Positions 1-8,333 of a stretch of DNA of 64,000 nucleotides are shown here, piece after piece. The notes beneath the pieces are model-generated. The model ran no database searches and was not told the origin of the DNA. It saw nothing but the letters and a program-made list of their open reading frames with translations. The position numbers were made by a program, and so were the translations under genes. This stretch comes from Halomarinibacterium sp041392205 (GTDB lineage Bacteria > Bacteroidota > Bacteroidia > Flavobacteriales > Flavobacteriaceae), in assembly GCA_041392205.1 (NCBI GenBank), contig JAWKMO010000003.1:310001-374000 (forward strand). The letters are read 5' to 3'. Position 1 is the stretch's first letter. Each line of letters begins with the position of its first letter.

Positions 1-24
1 TGATTTATGGAAATCTTCAGAGTT

Positions 25-1200
25 TTAATCCCTGCGCCACTTCGCACTTTCCTCAAAAACATGAGTGAGGATTTTGGCGTCTGCTTCCGTAAATTCCATA
101 TGCCTTCGTGACATCACAATTTTAGCTGTTTCAAAGGCTTTGTTGGTTTTATAGGTAGTCATCCCGGCATGGCCTCCCCAACTAAAACTGGGGATAAAAT
201 TTCGTGGAAATCCACTTCCGAAGATATTAGCACTCACTCCCACCACCGTACCCGTATTAAACATGGTGTTGATGCCGCATTTGCTATGATCACCCATCAT
301 TAATCCGCAAAATTGCAATCCTGTTTTGGCAAAACTTTCGGTTTCATAATCCCACAGTCGAACCGGTTCATAATTGTTTTTTAAGTTGGACGTATTGGTA
401 TCGGCTCCCAAATTGCACCATTCGCCAATCACAGAATTTCCTAAAAATCCGTCATGCCCTTTGTTGGAATACCCAAACAGCACACTATTGTTCACTTCAC
501 CACCTACTTTACAGTAAGGCCCCACGGTAACACCAGTATAAATTTTTGCCGCCATTTTTATGGTGGCGCCTTCACAAAGAGCAAACGGACCACGAATCAT
601 GGCACCTTCCATAATTTCAGCATTTTTCCCAATATAGATAGGTCCTTCTTTGGCATTTAGAGAGCACAGTGGAAGTTCGGCACCCTCTTCAATAAAAATA
701 TGTTCGGGATAAAAAGCAACCGTAGTTTCTGGTATGGGTTGCGATTTTCTTCCTTTGGTAAGTAATTGATAGTCGCGGGTGATCGCTTCATGGTTTTTAC
801 TGAAAATATCCCAGGTATGTTCGATGCGAAGAATATCGTTATGGCTATATTGTATTACTTCATACCTATCAAAATCGACTTCTTGATCTTCTTCCGAAAA
901 AAAGGCAATAGGTTCCTCATTGTAAAAAATCGCCTGATTTTCAGAAAGATTTTTGATGATATTCACCAGATTTTCTGAAGGAATAAAACTGGCATTAATC
1001 AAAATATTTTTTTCCAGTTCTACCAACGGCCATTTTTCGGAAAGATAATCTTCCGTTACGGTGGTTGTGGTAGTATTTAAAAGAAATTCCCATTTTTCGC
1101 GCAAGGTTAAAATCCCCACACGAATATCTGCCACGGGCCTGGTAAAGGTAAAAGGCAATAACTGATTTCGAACACTTCCGTCAAAAAGAATATAATTCAT
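25..1200 (-). CDS. GlmU-like sugar nucleotidyltransferase / acyltransferase
   Basis: The 391-residue protein matches the Bacteroidetes alternative GlmU family, with a short nucleotidyltransferase-like N-terminus (it begins MNYILFDGS, typical of the family) and a C-terminal left-handed beta-helix. The helix is visible as hexapeptide-type repeats from about residue 180 to 340 (IYIGKNAEI, MIRGPFAL, KIYTGVTVG, NSVIGEWCNLGADT). By family it would act in the cytoplasm on amino-sugar phosphates and supply UDP-GlcNAc-type precursors. The ATG at 1200 is the only sensible start. A terminator at 1251-1283 separates it from rpmE2 upstream. A 7-nt repeat tract (1206-1233) lies just upstream of the start. 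The exact substrate is inferred, not shown. Confidence 0.85.
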   Translation of the reverse strand: MNYILFDGSVRNQLLPFTFTRPVADIRVGILTLREKWEFLLNTTTTTVTEDYLSEKWPLVELEKNILINASFIPSENLVNIIKNLSENQAIFYNEEPIAFFSEEDQEVDFDRYEVIQYSHNDILRIEHTWDIFSKNHEAITRDYQLLTKGRKSQPIPETTVAFYPEHIFIEEGAELPLCSLNAKEGPIYIGKNAEIMEGAMIRGPFALCEGATIKMAAKIYTGVTVGPYCKVGGEVNNSVLFGYSNKGHDGFLGNSVIGEWCNLGADTNTSNLKNNYEPVRLWDYETESFAKTGLQFCGLMMGDHSKCGINTMFNTGTVVGVSANIFGSGFPRNFIPSFSWGGHAGMTTYKTNKAFETAKIVMSRRHMEFTEADAKILTHVFEESAKWRRD

Positions 1201-1205
1201 TTAAT

Positions 1206-1233
1206 AGCTGTAAGGTGAAAGGTTAAAGGTAAA
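1206..1233. repeat. Solo degenerate heptanucleotide repeat tract
   Basis: Four consecutive 7-nt units read AGCTGTA, AGGTGAA, AGGTTAA and AGGTAAA on the plus strand. All start with AG and end with A. The tract lies immediately upstream of the GlmU-like start codon. It has the same heptad style as the arms that flank the four-helix-bundle genes at 32.5, 34.2 and 41.8 kb, but no such gene is present here. Confidence 0.7.
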
Positions 1234-1250
1234 TGAATTTTAGGAAGGGG

Positions 1251-1283
1251 CAAAAACAAAAAAGCCTTCGATTTCTCGAAGGC
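1251..1283 (-). terminator. Rho-independent terminator of rpmE2
   Basis: GCCTTCGA (1264-1271) and TCGAAGGC (1276-1283) form a perfect 8-bp stem with a 4-nt loop. On the minus strand it is followed by a T-rich tract (complement of 1252-1263). It sits between rpmE2 and the GlmU-like gene, so the two are probably transcribed separately. Confidence 0.8.
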
Positions 1284-1305
1284 ATATATAAATAAGGTTT
1301 GTTTG

Positions 1306-1557
1306 TTATTTGCTAAATTTAGAATACTTGTTCTTAAATTTATCGATACGCCCTGCGGTATCCACCAATTTGTGTTTTCCTGTATAAAAAGGATGAGACG
1401 TTCTTGAAATCTCCAATTTTACTACGGGATACTCCACACCGTCTACTTCAATAGTCTCTTTGGTTTCGGCAGTAGATTTTGTTAAAAATACATCGTCATT
1501 AGACATGTCTTTAAAAGCCACTAATCTGTAATTTTCTGGGTGAATTCCTTTTCTCAT
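1306..1557 (-). CDS. rpmE2: 50S ribosomal protein L31 type B
   Basis: The 83-residue product begins MRKGIHPENYRLV and contains the conserved SHPFYTGKHKLVDTAGRIDKF segment of L31. There is no cysteine, so this is the zinc-independent (C-minus, type B) form. The frame is open to 1608, but the family start is the ATG at 1557. A -7 element (TAAATTTG, minus strand 1603-1596) lies inside the longer frame, which argues against the upstream start. It is an ordinary single ribosomal gene with its own terminator. Confidence 0.95.
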   Translation of the reverse strand: MRKGIHPENYRLVAFKDMSNDDVFLTKSTAETKETIEVDGVEYPVVKLEISRTSHPFYTGKHKLVDTAGRIDKFKNKYSKFSK

Positions 1558-1595
1558 CGCTATAATGTATTTAGTACTCTGTAATTTTGAGAGTG

Positions 1596-1603
1596 CAAAT
1601 TTA
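1596..1603 (-). promoter_or_regulatory. rpmE2 promoter (-7 element TAAATTTG)
   Basis: On the minus strand TAAATTTG matches the Bacteroidetes -7 consensus TAnnTTTG. A TTG (plus-strand CAA at 1623-1625) lies 19 nt upstream, within the expected 17-23 nt. The start codon is about 38 nt downstream. Confidence 0.65.
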
Positions 1604-1670
1604 AGCAATAATTATAAATGAACAATACTTTAGGTAAATTTTTACTAAAAAATATAACGTAACATTTTAG

Positions 1671-1678
1671 TACATTTG
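1671..1678 (+). promoter_or_regulatory. -7 element TACATTTG upstream of the DUF4199 gene
   Basis: TACATTTG matches TAnnTTTG exactly and lies 34 nt before the ATG at 1713. No clear -33 TTTG is seen at the expected distance. Confidence 0.55.
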
Positions 1679-1712
1679 TTTACTAACTGGCAAAACTAAA
1701 AACTATACAACT

Positions 1713-2243
1713 ATGGACAATCAAAAAGCATCAGTAAAAAAAATAGCGCTTAATTATGGCCTACTCCTTGGGTTAGCATCTATTGCATTATCAGTAGTTA
1801 CCTACGTTATGGGGGTACATTTAGAAAGGCCCTGGTGGGCTTCAGTATTAGGCATATTAATAATGGTAGCCTTTATTGTATACGGATTAAAAGCGTTTAA
1901 GCTAGATAATGGCGGATTTCTTTCTTTAGGAGAAGCTATAAAAGTAGGCATAGCCATTTCGGTAATTGCTGGAATTATAGGAGCCATTTATAATTATGTT
2001 TTTGTTACTGTTATTGAGCCTGATTTTGTGGCACAAATGATGGAAGTAACTAGAGAGCAAATGATCGAGCAAAACCCTAACATGACAGAAGAGCAAATGA
2101 AAATGGGACTTTCGATGGCTGAAAAATTTATGAATCCAGGAATCATGGCTTCTATGGCTATCATTTTTACATTATTCCTAGGTTTTATTATTTCACTAAT
2201 CTCTGGCTTGGTAATGAAACAAAATCGCCCAGAAGGTTACTAG
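1713..2243 (+). CDS. DUF4199 integral membrane protein
   Basis: This 176-residue membrane protein has about four hydrophobic segments (roughly residues 13-34, 42-60, 74-100 and 143-168). A Met- and Glu-rich cytoplasmic or periplasmic loop (about 105-140, EQMIEQNPNMTEEQMKMG) separates the last two. The pattern fits the Bacteroidetes DUF4199 family, whose function is unknown. It lies 11 bp upstream of a membrane glycosyltransferase gene, a frequent pairing in flavobacteria, so the two are probably co-transcribed from the -7 element at 1671. Confidence 0.8.
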   Translation: MDNQKASVKKIALNYGLLLGLASIALSVVTYVMGVHLERPWWASVLGILIMVAFIVYGLKAFKLDNGGFLSLGEAIKVGIAISVIAGIIGAIYNYVFVTVIEPDFVAQMMEVTREQMIEQNPNMTEEQMKMGLSMAEKFMNPGIMASMAIIFTLFLGFIISLISGLVMKQNRPEGY

Positions 2244-2254
2244 AAAATTTTTAA

Positions 2255-3208
2255 ATGAATCTATCCATCGTCGTTCCGCTTTTAAACGAGGCCGAATCCC
2301 TTTCCGAATTACACCATTGGATTACAAAAGTGATGCAATCCAATGGTTTTTCATATGAAATTCTATTTATAGACGATGGCAGTACAGACGATTCATGGAA
2401 CGTTATTAAATCGCTTCAACAAAAGGATGCTAATGTTAAGGGGATTCGTTTTTTGAAAAATTTTGGCAAATCCCAAGCACTCCATGCGGGTTTTGCTCGC
2501 GCTCAAGGAGATGTTATAATTACGATGGATGCCGATTTGCAAGACAACCCTGAAGAAATTCCGCAGTTATACAACATGATTACGGAAGAAGGTTTCGATC
2601 TCGTTTCGGGTTGGAAAAAGAAGCGATTTGACCCCCTAATTGGGAAAAACCTGCCTTCTAAATTATTTAATTTTGCAGCTAGAAAAACCTCGGGAGTAAA
2701 ACTTCACGACTTTAATTGTGGCCTAAAAGCCTATAAAAATGAGGTGGTAAAAACCATAGAAGTAACCGGTGAAATGCATCGCTATATCCCTGTGCTAGCT
2801 AAAAATGAAGGCTTTAACTTTATTGGTGAAAAAATCGTGCAACACCAAGCCAGAAAATATGGTACTACCAAATTTGGCATGGAACGCTTTATACGTGGGT
2901 TTTTAGATTTAATCACGATATGGTTTTTATCAAAGTTTGGGAAAAGGCCCATGCACTTATTTGGTGCTTGGGGTGCATTAATGTTGGTTATTGGTTTTTG
3001 TTTTGCCCTCTATTTGGGGATTGACAAACTTTTTATAAATACTTCGGGAAGATTGTTAACCGAACGCCCACAATTTTATATTTCGCTCGCAGCGATGATT
3101 TTGGGGAGCCAATTTTTTGTAGCAGGATTTTTAGGGGAATTAATTCTTCGGAATAAAAAAAACCCCACAAATTACCATATTAAAGAAGTACTAAACTTCA
3201 AAGAATAA
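2255..3208 (+). CDS. Family 2 glycosyltransferase (polyprenyl-phosphate sugar transferase type)
   Basis: The 317-residue protein has a GT-A fold N-terminus: VVPLLNEAESL at the start, DDGSTDDS near residue 40, and the metal-binding DAD at about 92-94 in TMDADLQDNPEE. Two C-terminal hydrophobic segments (about 233-255 and 275-297) fit the DPM1/GtrB/ArnC group, which transfers a sugar from a nucleotide donor to a polyprenyl phosphate at the cytoplasmic membrane. Its neighbours are a DUF4199 membrane protein and a phosphohexomutase, consistent with envelope glycan synthesis. The sugar cannot be read from the sequence. Confidence 0.9.
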   Translation: MNLSIVVPLLNEAESLSELHHWITKVMQSNGFSYEILFIDDGSTDDSWNVIKSLQQKDANVKGIRFLKNFGKSQALHAGFARAQGDVIITMDADLQDNPEEIPQLYNMITEEGFDLVSGWKKKRFDPLIGKNLPSKLFNFAARKTSGVKLHDFNCGLKAYKNEVVKTIEVTGEMHRYIPVLAKNEGFNFIGEKIVQHQARKYGTTKFGMERFIRGFLDLITIWFLSKFGKRPMHLFGAWGALMLVIGFCFALYLGIDKLFINTSGRLLTERPQFYISLAAMILGSQFFVAGFLGELILRNKKNPTNYHIKEVLNFKE

Positions 3209-3221
3209 TAGGAATTATCGC

Positions 3222-3229
3222 TATTTTTG
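3222..3229 (+). promoter_or_regulatory. -7 element TATTTTTG upstream of the phosphohexomutase
   Basis: TATTTTTG followed by CAC is a typical flavobacterial -7 box. It is 28 nt upstream of the ATG at 3258 and lies in the short gap after the glycosyltransferase gene. Confidence 0.6.
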
Positions 3230-3257
3230 CACTTTCTTATCGAGAATACTTCAAAGA

Positions 3258-4961
3258 ATGAGATACGTAGACCCTGTTATTTTAGAAAAAGCCAATAAAT
3301 GGCTTACTCCTACTTTTGATGCAGAAACACAACATACCATTAAAGAACTTATTGCGTATGATACCGAAACGCTAGAGGATAGTTTTTATAAAAATTTAGA
3401 ATTTGGTACTGGCGGAATGCGAGGTATTATGGGGGTTGGTGATAACCGAATTAATAAATACACTCTAGGTAAAAATACTCAAGGACTCTCCAATTATCTT
3501 AAAAAATGTTTTCCTTCAGAAACGTTAAAAGTTGTTATTGCATACGATTGTAGGCATCATAGCAAAGAATTAGCGAGAGTAGTTGCCAATGTTTTTTCAG
3601 CCAATGGCATTCAAGTATATTTGTTTTCAGACCTACGCCCTACCCCCGAGCTTTCTTATGCAGTACGCTATCTAAATTGTCATTGTGGAATTGTTTTAAC
3701 AGCGTCTCACAATCCACCAGAATACAATGGCTATAAAGTGTATTGGCAAGACGGAGGGCAATTGGTCCCGCCCCAAGATGCAGAAATTATAGCTGAAATA
3801 AACTCCTTGGACTATTTAGATATCCATTTTGAAGCTAGGGAAAGTAATATCCAATGTATGGATGAAGAAGTAGATGCTGCCTTTGCCGAAGCTGCTGTAA
3901 AAAACGGAAGTTTCAATACTTCAAAAGAAGCCAAAGAGGCGCTTACAATTGTTTTTACTTCATTGCATGGAACTTCTATTACCATGGTTCCTAGAGTTCT
4001 TGAAAAAGCAGGGTATCCTAATGTGCTCGTAGTAGCATCTCAAGCCCAACCCAACGGTGATTTTCCAACTGTAGTTTCCCCCAATCCAGAAGAACCAGAA
4101 GCGTTGGAAATAGCACTACAGCAAGCGGAAATGGAACAAGCCGATATTGTGATTGGTACCGACCCCGACTGTGACCGTTTAGGAATTGCCGTACGTAATA
4201 GTAAAGGCGAAATGACCCTTTTAAATGGCAATCAGGCCATGGTAGTGAAAACGCACTTTCTCCTAGAACAATGGAAAAAAGAAGGAAAGTTAAACGGAAA
4301 TCAGTTTGTAGGCTCTACGATTGTTTCTACTCCTATGATTCAGAAAATTGTGGAATCCTATGGAGTAACCTATATGGAGGGACTCACTGGCTTTAAATGG
4401 ATTGCTAAAATGATCAAAGACCATCCCTATTTAACCTTAATAGGGGGTGGTGAAGAAAGCTTTGGGTATATGGTTGGGGATTTTGTTCGCGATAAAGATG
4501 CGGTCACCGCTACCCTACTAATTTGTGAAATTGCCGCACAAAAGAAAGAAGAAGGAAGTAACATTTTTGAATACCTTCAAAAGATATATAAGGAATTTGG
4601 CTTTTACCAAGAAAAATTAATTTCGATGGAAAAAAAAGGAAAAAGCGGAGCCGAAGAGATTCAGGAGATTTTGAAAACGTACCGAAACAACCCACCAACT
4701 AAAATTGCTGGAAGCAATGTTTCAATAATTGAAGATTATAAAACCGGTATTTTAAAAAATGTGAGCAAAGGAACAACCGATGCCCTAAAAATTCCAAAAT
4801 CCAATGTCCTTATTTTTTACACCGAAGACGGAAGTAAAATAGCGGTACGCCCTAGTGGTACCGAACCCAAAATAAAATTTTACATTAGTGTAAATGGCAC
4901 TACCGAAGAGGGTCTTCAAGAAAAAATAGCTGCCATAATACTAGATATGAACATTCGTTGA
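3258..4961 (+). CDS. Phospho-sugar mutase (phosphoglucomutase/phosphomannomutase)
   Basis: This 567-residue enzyme belongs to the alpha-D-phosphohexomutase superfamily. The phosphoserine loop is TASHNPP, with catalytic Ser at about 150. The metal loop is GTDPDCDRLG, the sugar-binding loop GGEESFGYM is followed by RDKDAV, and the phosphate-binding motif is RPSGTEPKIKFY near the C-terminus. It interconverts hexose 1- and 6-phosphates in the cytoplasm. The length fits the long PgcA-type subgroup. The stop codon overlaps by 1 nt the ATG of the ABC exporter that follows (TTGATG junction), indicating translational coupling. Glucose versus mannose specificity is not decidable here. Confidence 0.93.
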   Translation: MRYVDPVILEKANKWLTPTFDAETQHTIKELIAYDTETLEDSFYKNLEFGTGGMRGIMGVGDNRINKYTLGKNTQGLSNYLKKCFPSETLKVVIAYDCRHHSKELARVVANVFSANGIQVYLFSDLRPTPELSYAVRYLNCHCGIVLTASHNPPEYNGYKVYWQDGGQLVPPQDAEIIAEINSLDYLDIHFEARESNIQCMDEEVDAAFAEAAVKNGSFNTSKEAKEALTIVFTSLHGTSITMVPRVLEKAGYPNVLVVASQAQPNGDFPTVVSPNPEEPEALEIALQQAEMEQADIVIGTDPDCDRLGIAVRNSKGEMTLLNGNQAMVVKTHFLLEQWKKEGKLNGNQFVGSTIVSTPMIQKIVESYGVTYMEGLTGFKWIAKMIKDHPYLTLIGGGEESFGYMVGDFVRDKDAVTATLLICEIAAQKKEEGSNIFEYLQKIYKEFGFYQEKLISMEKKGKSGAEEIQEILKTYRNNPPTKIAGSNVSIIEDYKTGILKNVSKGTTDALKIPKSNVLIFYTEDGSKIAVRPSGTEPKIKFYISVNGTTEEGLQEKIAAIILDMNIR

Positions 4962-6784
4962 TGAACTATTTTAAAAAAATTATCCGTTATGCGCTTCCGT
5001 ATAAAAAGTACGGAATCCTAAATATTATCTGTAATATTTTTTACGCCTTGTTTGGTACGCTTGCAATGCTATCGTTGTTTCCAATGTTACGTGTTTTATT
5101 CAATAAAACGGAACAACTTAAGGTAAAACCAGAATTTACCGGGCTAAAAAATATTGGCAATTATGCTGAAGATTATTTAAACTATTTCGTGACACAAAGA
5201 GCCAATGAGGATGCTGGAAATGCATTGTTATTTATGATTATTTTGGTGATTAGCACTTTTTTAATCAAAAATGTTTTTGGGTACTTATCGATGTACTTTA
5301 TCACCTTTCTTAGAAATGGAATTATAAAAGATATCCGTAACGATCTTTATAAAAAAACACTTACACTGCCCATTTCCTTTTTTTCTGAAAAACAAAAAGG
5401 CGACACCATGGCGCGTATTACCAATGATGTTAATGAAATACAAAGTTCCTTTCTTTCTATTTTGGAAATGTTTATTAAAGAGCCACTAACCATTATCTTT
5501 GCGTTAGTAACTATGATTATTATTAGCCCTCAATTAACCCTTTTTGTATTTATTTTTATTCCTATTTCGGGCTACCTTATTACTAGAGTTGGAAAGAGTT
5601 TAAAAAGTAAATCCGACAGAGTACAAAAAGAGCAAGGATTTTTTCTATCCATATTAGAAGAAACCTTAGGAGGGTTAAAAATAATTAAAGGTTTTAATGC
5701 CGAACCTATTTTTAATTCAAAATTTAAAGACTCTACCAACCGGTTATTCAAGTTTTCAAATTCCTTATTAAACCGTCAAAACTTAGCCGTACCTGTAAGT
5801 GAAGTATTAGGGATTACGGTTATTGCTATTATACTATGGTATGGTGGGCGTATGGTTTTAGTGGAAGGTATTTTAGACACAGAATTATTCTTGGTATATA
5901 TGTTATTGGCATATCAAATTTTGGATCCTGCTAAATCCATAAGCAAAGCCACCTATAGTGTTAAAAAAGGAAATGCCTCTGCGGAAAGGATTTTGGAAAT
6001 TTTAGAAGCTAAATCTACCATTATAGATAAACCAAACGCTATTCAGAAAGAAAATTTTAAAGAAGAAATTTCTATCGAAAATATCTCTTTTAAATATGAA
6101 AACGACTGGGTTTTAGAAGATTTTTCTTTAAAAATTCCTAAAGGACATTCGGTGGCTTTGGTTGGACAAAGTGGTAGCGGAAAAAGTACTATAGCTAATT
6201 TATTGACCCGTTTTTACGATGTAGATTCGGGAGTTATAAAAATTGATGGAGAAGATGTTAAAGACTTGTCATTAAAATCATTACGCGGATTAATGGGTCT
6301 TGTTACTCAAGATTCAATTTTATTTAATGACACGGTAAAAGGTAACCTTTTAGTAGCAAATAAAAATGCTTCAGAACAAGAAGTTATTGATGCGTTAAAA
6401 GTTGCCAACGCTTGGGAGTTTGTAAAAGAGTTGCCCAACGGTATCGACACTAATATTGGAGATAGTGGAAATAAGCTTAGCGGTGGCCAAAAACAACGCC
6501 TAAGTATCGCTAGAGCGGTACTTAAAAATCCACCTATTATGATTCTCGACGAGGCAACCTCTGCCTTAGATACGGAAAGTGAACGTTTGGTGCAAGATGC
6601 ACTCGAAAAAATGATGCGAAATAGAACTTCGGTGGTTATTGCACACAGGCTTTCTACTATACAAAACGCAGATATGATTGTGGTACTTTCGAAAGGAAAA
6701 ATAGTAGAACAGGGAAAACATCAAGAGTTACTTACCCAAAAAGGCACCTATTATAATCTGGTAGAAATGCAATCTTTAGTTTAA
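4961..6784 (+). CDS. ABC exporter, MsbA-type (fused membrane and ATPase domains)
   Basis: The 607-residue half-transporter has an N-terminal transmembrane domain (about residues 20-320) and a complete C-terminal ATPase. Walker A is GQSGSGKST, the Q-loop region is VTQDSILF, the signature is LSGGQKQR, Walker B with D-loop is IMILDEATSALD, and the H-loop is AHRLST. It would act as a homodimer in the cytoplasmic membrane exporting a lipid or hydrophobic substrate. ATG 4961 is preferred over the TTG at 4958 because it overlaps the mutase stop codon in the usual way. A hairpin follows the gene at 6790. Confidence 0.93.
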   Translation: MNYFKKIIRYALPYKKYGILNIICNIFYALFGTLAMLSLFPMLRVLFNKTEQLKVKPEFTGLKNIGNYAEDYLNYFVTQRANEDAGNALLFMIILVISTFLIKNVFGYLSMYFITFLRNGIIKDIRNDLYKKTLTLPISFFSEKQKGDTMARITNDVNEIQSSFLSILEMFIKEPLTIIFALVTMIIISPQLTLFVFIFIPISGYLITRVGKSLKSKSDRVQKEQGFFLSILEETLGGLKIIKGFNAEPIFNSKFKDSTNRLFKFSNSLLNRQNLAVPVSEVLGITVIAIILWYGGRMVLVEGILDTELFLVYMLLAYQILDPAKSISKATYSVKKGNASAERILEILEAKSTIIDKPNAIQKENFKEEISIENISFKYENDWVLEDFSLKIPKGHSVALVGQSGSGKSTIANLLTRFYDVDSGVIKIDGEDVKDLSLKSLRGLMGLVTQDSILFNDTVKGNLLVANKNASEQEVIDALKVANAWEFVKELPNGIDTNIGDSGNKLSGGQKQRLSIARAVLKNPPIMILDEATSALDTESERLVQDALEKMMRNRTSVVIAHRLSTIQNADMIVVLSKGKIVEQGKHQELLTQKGTYYNLVEMQSLV

Positions 6785-6789
6785 AAAAA

Positions 6790-6820
6790 AGAAGCAGTTG
6801 GGGCACTGCTTCTCTTTATA
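6790..6820 (+). terminator. Likely terminator of the ABC exporter transcript
   Basis: A 9-bp stem, AGAAGCAGT (6790-6798) with ACTGCTTCT (6805-6813), has a 6-nt loop TGGGGC and is followed by CTTTATATT. The T-tract is weak, so termination may be partial. Confidence 0.5.
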
Positions 6821-7020
6821 TTGTTTATCGCATTTGGGGCATACGATAAACTGAAATTCATAACATAAATACCAATCAAATATACACGAAAAATTTTATT
6901 CTCAAAATATTATAGCGCACTTAATCTATGTATTGTGCATTTTATCGATATTTTATATCAATTTTGAAATTATATTCCTACAAATCAATCTTATTTTTAA
7001 TCTAATTTTAGAAAAGAAAA

Positions 7021-7053
7021 AAACGGGCCAGCCCCCGCTTAGGCCCGTTTAAT
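7021..7053. terminator. GC-rich stem-loop, possible terminator
   Basis: AAACGGGCC (7021-7029) and GGCCCGTTT (7042-7050) form a perfect 9-bp stem flanked by A-rich and T-containing sequence. The loop carries GCCCCC, complementary to the GGGGC loops of the neighbouring hairpins. It could terminate transcripts in either direction or form part of a structured RNA. Confidence 0.45.
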
Positions 7054-7262
7054 ACAGTTCTCATTACAGTTGGGGCTGATACTAAGAACCTATACATAAG
7101 AAGTATGTTGTAAATTTAGTAAATATTTTCCTACAATATGTATTTTTTTGTATTTTATCTTATTATTTTAACTTTTTATCGATAATTAAAAACAAAAATC
7201 TAATTTTCATTCAGAATTAAACCCTTTGTATCTTTAAAGGTCTAACGAAAAAAGAAAGCCAA

Positions 7263-7814
7263 TTGGTGAAAGAACAATTCTTACTTAATGATTTAAAATC
7301 CGAAGACCAAAGAGAAAAAGCGTATCGGGAACTTATTTCATTATATAAAAAACGATTGTACTGGCATATTAGAAAAATAGTCCTTTCACATGATGACGCA
7401 GATGACGTGCTTCAAAATACCTTTATAAAAGTATATCGAAACATTGAAAAGTTTCAAGGAGAGAGTAAATTATATACTTGGATGTACCGCATTGCTACTA
7501 ATGAAGCGCTTACATTTATGACAAATAAGGCTAAAAAAAATCATATCTCTTCTGAAGAATTGCAGCAAAAAGCATTGTTAGGTCTTGAAGAAGATGTTTT
7601 TTTTGAAGGGAATGAAATTCAATTAAAATTACAAAAAGCCATCGCAACCCTTCCTAAAAAACAACAATTAATATTTAATATGAAATATTTTGACGATCTC
7701 ACTTATGAAGATCTTTCTCAAATATTAGATATCTCCGTGGGCGGTTTAAAAAGTAGTTATCATATTGCTGTCAAAAAAATTACCGCATATCTTCAAAATA
7801 ATGAAACCTTTTAA
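7263..7814 (+). CDS. ECF-type RNA polymerase sigma factor
   Basis: The 183-residue protein has a sigma-70 region 2 (DDADDVLQNTFIKVYRNIEKFQGESKLYTWMYRIATNEA, given here as position about 40-80) and region 4 (LPKKQQLIFNMKYF to the HTH YEDLSQILDISVGGLKSS, about 125-165). It would redirect RNA polymerase to a small regulon. The start is TTG 7263 or GTG 7266; no ATG is available. It is followed by a predicted membrane anti-sigma-like protein and a small secreted helical protein, a gene set common in flavobacteria. A degenerate -7 box (TATCTTTA) lies about 30 nt upstream. Confidence 0.88.
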   Translation: MVKEQFLLNDLKSEDQREKAYRELISLYKKRLYWHIRKIVLSHDDADDVLQNTFIKVYRNIEKFQGESKLYTWMYRIATNEALTFMTNKAKKNHISSEELQQKALLGLEEDVFFEGNEIQLKLQKAIATLPKKQQLIFNMKYFDDLTYEDLSQILDISVGGLKSSYHIAVKKITAYLQNNETF

Positions 7815-7836
7815 GTTTTTGTAAGTCAAACTTTAA

Positions 7837-8331
7837 ATGAAAAAAGAAAAGAAATATTCTCACGGTTTTAAGGTTCCTCCTTCCTATTTTGATACCTTGG
7901 AAGAAAAGCTCATTACTTCCATACAAGAAGACGCTTTACCAAAACAAACGGGTTTTTCTATTCCTAAAGATTATTTTGATTCGATAGAGGAAAAAGTAGT
8001 GGACATCGCCTTTCAGAAAAAAGAATCTAGGCTAATTTTTCTTTTTTCAAAAAAACACCTTGGATATGCCGCTAGTATTGCAGCGGTGCTTTTAATCGCT
8101 CTTTCTGTATTTTTTAATCAAAAAACGTATTCCTTGGACACCCTACCACCTTCAGAAATTGAGGCCTATGTAACAAACGGGAATTTAGATTTAAACACTC
8201 AGGATATTGCACAATTGTTAACGGAGGATGACCTTGAATCGCTTCAAATTGAAACCGTTTTTATTTCTGAAGAAAATTTGGAAAACTATTTATTAGAAAC
8301 TATTAACGACACCTCATTATTAATTGAATAA
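7837..8331 (+). CDS. Putative anti-sigma-factor-like membrane protein
   Basis: The 164-residue protein has one transmembrane segment at about 74-93 and acidic C-terminal sequence (TEDDLESLQIETVFISEENL). The cytoplasmic N-terminus carries two copies of a motif of the form GF-x-[VI]-P-x-x-YFD-[ST]-[LI]-EEK, at about 10-25 and 39-54. It sits 22 bp after the ECF sigma gene and 2 bp before the next gene. From position and topology I infer a membrane-anchored partner that binds the sigma factor. No known anti-sigma domain is recognised with certainty. Confidence 0.6.
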   Translation: MKKEKKYSHGFKVPPSYFDTLEEKLITSIQEDALPKQTGFSIPKDYFDSIEEKVVDIAFQKKESRLIFLFSKKHLGYAASIAAVLLIALSVFFNQKTYSLDTLPPSEIEAYVTNGNLDLNTQDIAQLLTEDDLESLQIETVFISEENLENYLLETINDTSLLIE

Positions 8332-8333
8332 TT

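Larger units (their letters stand above)
6785..7262. other. 478-bp gene-free interval with a cluster of stem-loops
   Basis: No plausible gene lies here. The interval holds at least four stem-loops: GAAGCAGT/ACTGCTTC (6791-6812, loop TGGGGC), GTTTATCG/CGATAAAC (6823-6851, loop containing TTGGGGC), AAACGGGCC/GGCCCGTTT (7021-7050, loop containing GCCCCC) and GTTCT/AGAAC (7057-7089) enclosing CAG-TTGGGG-CTG. Three hairpins expose the same TTGGGG(C) motif, and the fourth exposes its complement. The first follows the ABC exporter closely and may terminate it. The rest is very AT-rich and leads into the sigma-factor gene. Confidence 0.6.

Noticed and set aside
6785..7262. Possible tmRNA, RNase P or 6S RNA in the long gap
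   Set aside because: No tRNA-like domain, tag sequence or known conserved core was found; only local hairpins are supported.
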